This document shows positions 63,422-64,000 of a DNA stretch of 64,000 bases, piece by piece (within the stretch, counting starts at the first letter, position 1; every line of letters begins with the position of its first letter). The position numbers and the translations under genes were made by a program. Below the pieces are notes generated by a model. That model saw only the letters and a program-made list of their open reading frames with translations. It was not told the DNA's origin and made no database searches. Source of the DNA: Nonomuraea roseoviolacea subsp. carminata (GTDB lineage: Bacteria > Actinomycetota > Actinomycetes > Streptosporangiales > Streptosporangiaceae); contig NZ_JAMZEC010000001.1 of NCBI RefSeq assembly GCF_024172185.1, positions 8,097,001-8,161,000 on the forward strand, written 5' to 3'.

Positions 63422-64000
63422 CCACCACCGCCGTCACCAGCAAGATCGGCATCCGCGACGTGCGCAAGGTCTTCCAGGTCCGGGACGGCGGCGAGCCGTT
63501 CGTCGCGCTGGACGGCGTCGACCTCGACGTGCGCGAAGGAGAGTTCCTGGCGCTGGTGGGGCCGAGCGGCTGCGGCAAGTCCACGCTCCTCGACCTGGTC
63601 GCCGGGCTGACCGCGCCGACCGCCGGCGAGATCGTCATCGACGGCGCGCCGGTCACCGGCCCCGGCCTCGACCGGGGCATCGTCTTCCAGCAGTACGCGC
63701 TGTTTCCCTGGCGCACCGCGCAGGCCAACGTCGAGTTCGGCCTGGAGGCCAAGGCCGTGCCCCGGAGGGAACGGCGCGAGCGGGCCCGGCACTACCTCGA
63801 CCTCGTCGGGCTCACCGGGTTCGAGGAGCGCTACCCGCACGAGCTGTCCGGCGGCATGCGCCAGCGGGTCGCGATCGCCCGCAGCCTCGCCTTCGACCCC
63901 GACGTGCTGCTCATGGACGAGCCGTTCGCCGCCCTGGACGCCCAGACCCGCGAGTCGCTCCAGGAGGAGCTGCTGCGCATCTGGGACAAGACCGGCAAGA
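63418..64000 (+). CDS. ABC ATPase of the SsuB/TauB type, cut by the window edge
   Basis: The first 194 residues are present: Walker A GPSGCGKST, Q-loop IVFQQYALFPW, signature LSGGMRQRVAIARS and Walker B VLLMDEPFAALD. The QQYALFPWRT loop is typical of sulfonate/nitrate importers. ATGA overlap with the binding-protein gene shows one operon; a permease gene is expected beyond the right edge. Confidence 0.93.
   Translation, partial: MTTTAVTSKIGIRDVRKVFQVRDGGEPFVALDGVDLDVREGEFLALVGPSGCGKSTLLDLVAGLTAPTAGEIVIDGAPVTGPGLDRGIVFQQYALFPWRTAQANVEFGLEAKAVPRRERRERARHYLDLVGLTGFEERYPHELSGGMRQRVAIARSLAFDPDVLLMDEPFAALDAQTRESLQEELLRIWDKTGK

Overview
The window comes from a very GC-rich actinobacterium. Evidence is GTG starts, 4-base ATGA/GTGA gene overlaps, probable leaderless genes, an ECF sigma factor, many TetR/MarR/LysR/LuxR regulators, and secreted M9, S8 and M7 peptidases. 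Gene content fits a soil-dwelling filamentous actinomycete (Streptosporangiales/Streptomycetales type), but no rRNA or phylogenetic marker is present to fix the genus. I saw no tRNA, rRNA, transposase, integrase or CRISPR array. Layout: (a) 1-3329, minus strand: a coupled operon of ECF sigma factor, zinc-finger membrane protein, ABC ATPase and ABC permease (cut by the left edge), with expanded tandem repeats inside two of the proteins. (b) 3.4-6.8 kb: an HTH gene with an alpha/beta hydrolase, then a hydrolase-cupin pair divergent from a MarR regulator with repeated operators. (c) 6.8-19.2 kb, the most unusual part: a GntR/FCD regulator divergent from a tightly packed nine-gene operon. It encodes a GH42 beta-galactosidase, two divergent glycine-decarboxylase-like subunits, an ATP-NAD kinase/AcoX-like protein, an SDR dehydrogenase, a sugar ABC importer and an (alpha/alpha)6 glycoside hydrolase. 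It looks like a catabolic system for an unknown glycoside, with a PLP enzyme pair that lacks its usual GcvT/GcvH partners. (d) 19.2-30.2 kb: LysR and LuxR-ATPase regulators, a secreted M9 collagenase-type peptidase, a 1322-residue subtilisin-like peptidase and a divergent TrmB/LuxR-type regulator. (e) 30.2-33.7 kb: a DoxX-like gene behind a promoter carrying a CebR/CelR-type 14-bp operator, and a membrane-anchored NACHT NTPase. (f) 33.7-44.7 kb: small regulators, VOC proteins, an SPFH-like lipoprotein, an ankyrin-type protein, a CGNR zinc-finger protein, an MFS pump with TetR, a FusB-like zinc protein, a methyltransferase, a snapalysin-type M7 protease, a GlxA-type regulator, and a membrane protein gene broken by an in-frame TAG. 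(g) 44.9-49.3 kb: a membrane-bound KAP-like P-loop NTPase, a PAS-GAF-PP2C phosphatase and a small secreted protein. (h) 49.4-51.5 kb: two decayed genes (TetR and an alpha/beta hydrolase with an in-frame TAG) beside a DinB protein. (i) 51.6-62.0 kb: a class A beta-lactamase-like protein with substitutions at key positions, an MFS permease, several small enzymes, a TetR/aldo-keto reductase pair with three matching operators, an SGNH hydrolase, and YceI with a MarR. (j) 62.1-64.0 kb: a cysteine-containing leader peptide ahead of a sulfonate/nitrate-type ABC importer that runs off the right edge.
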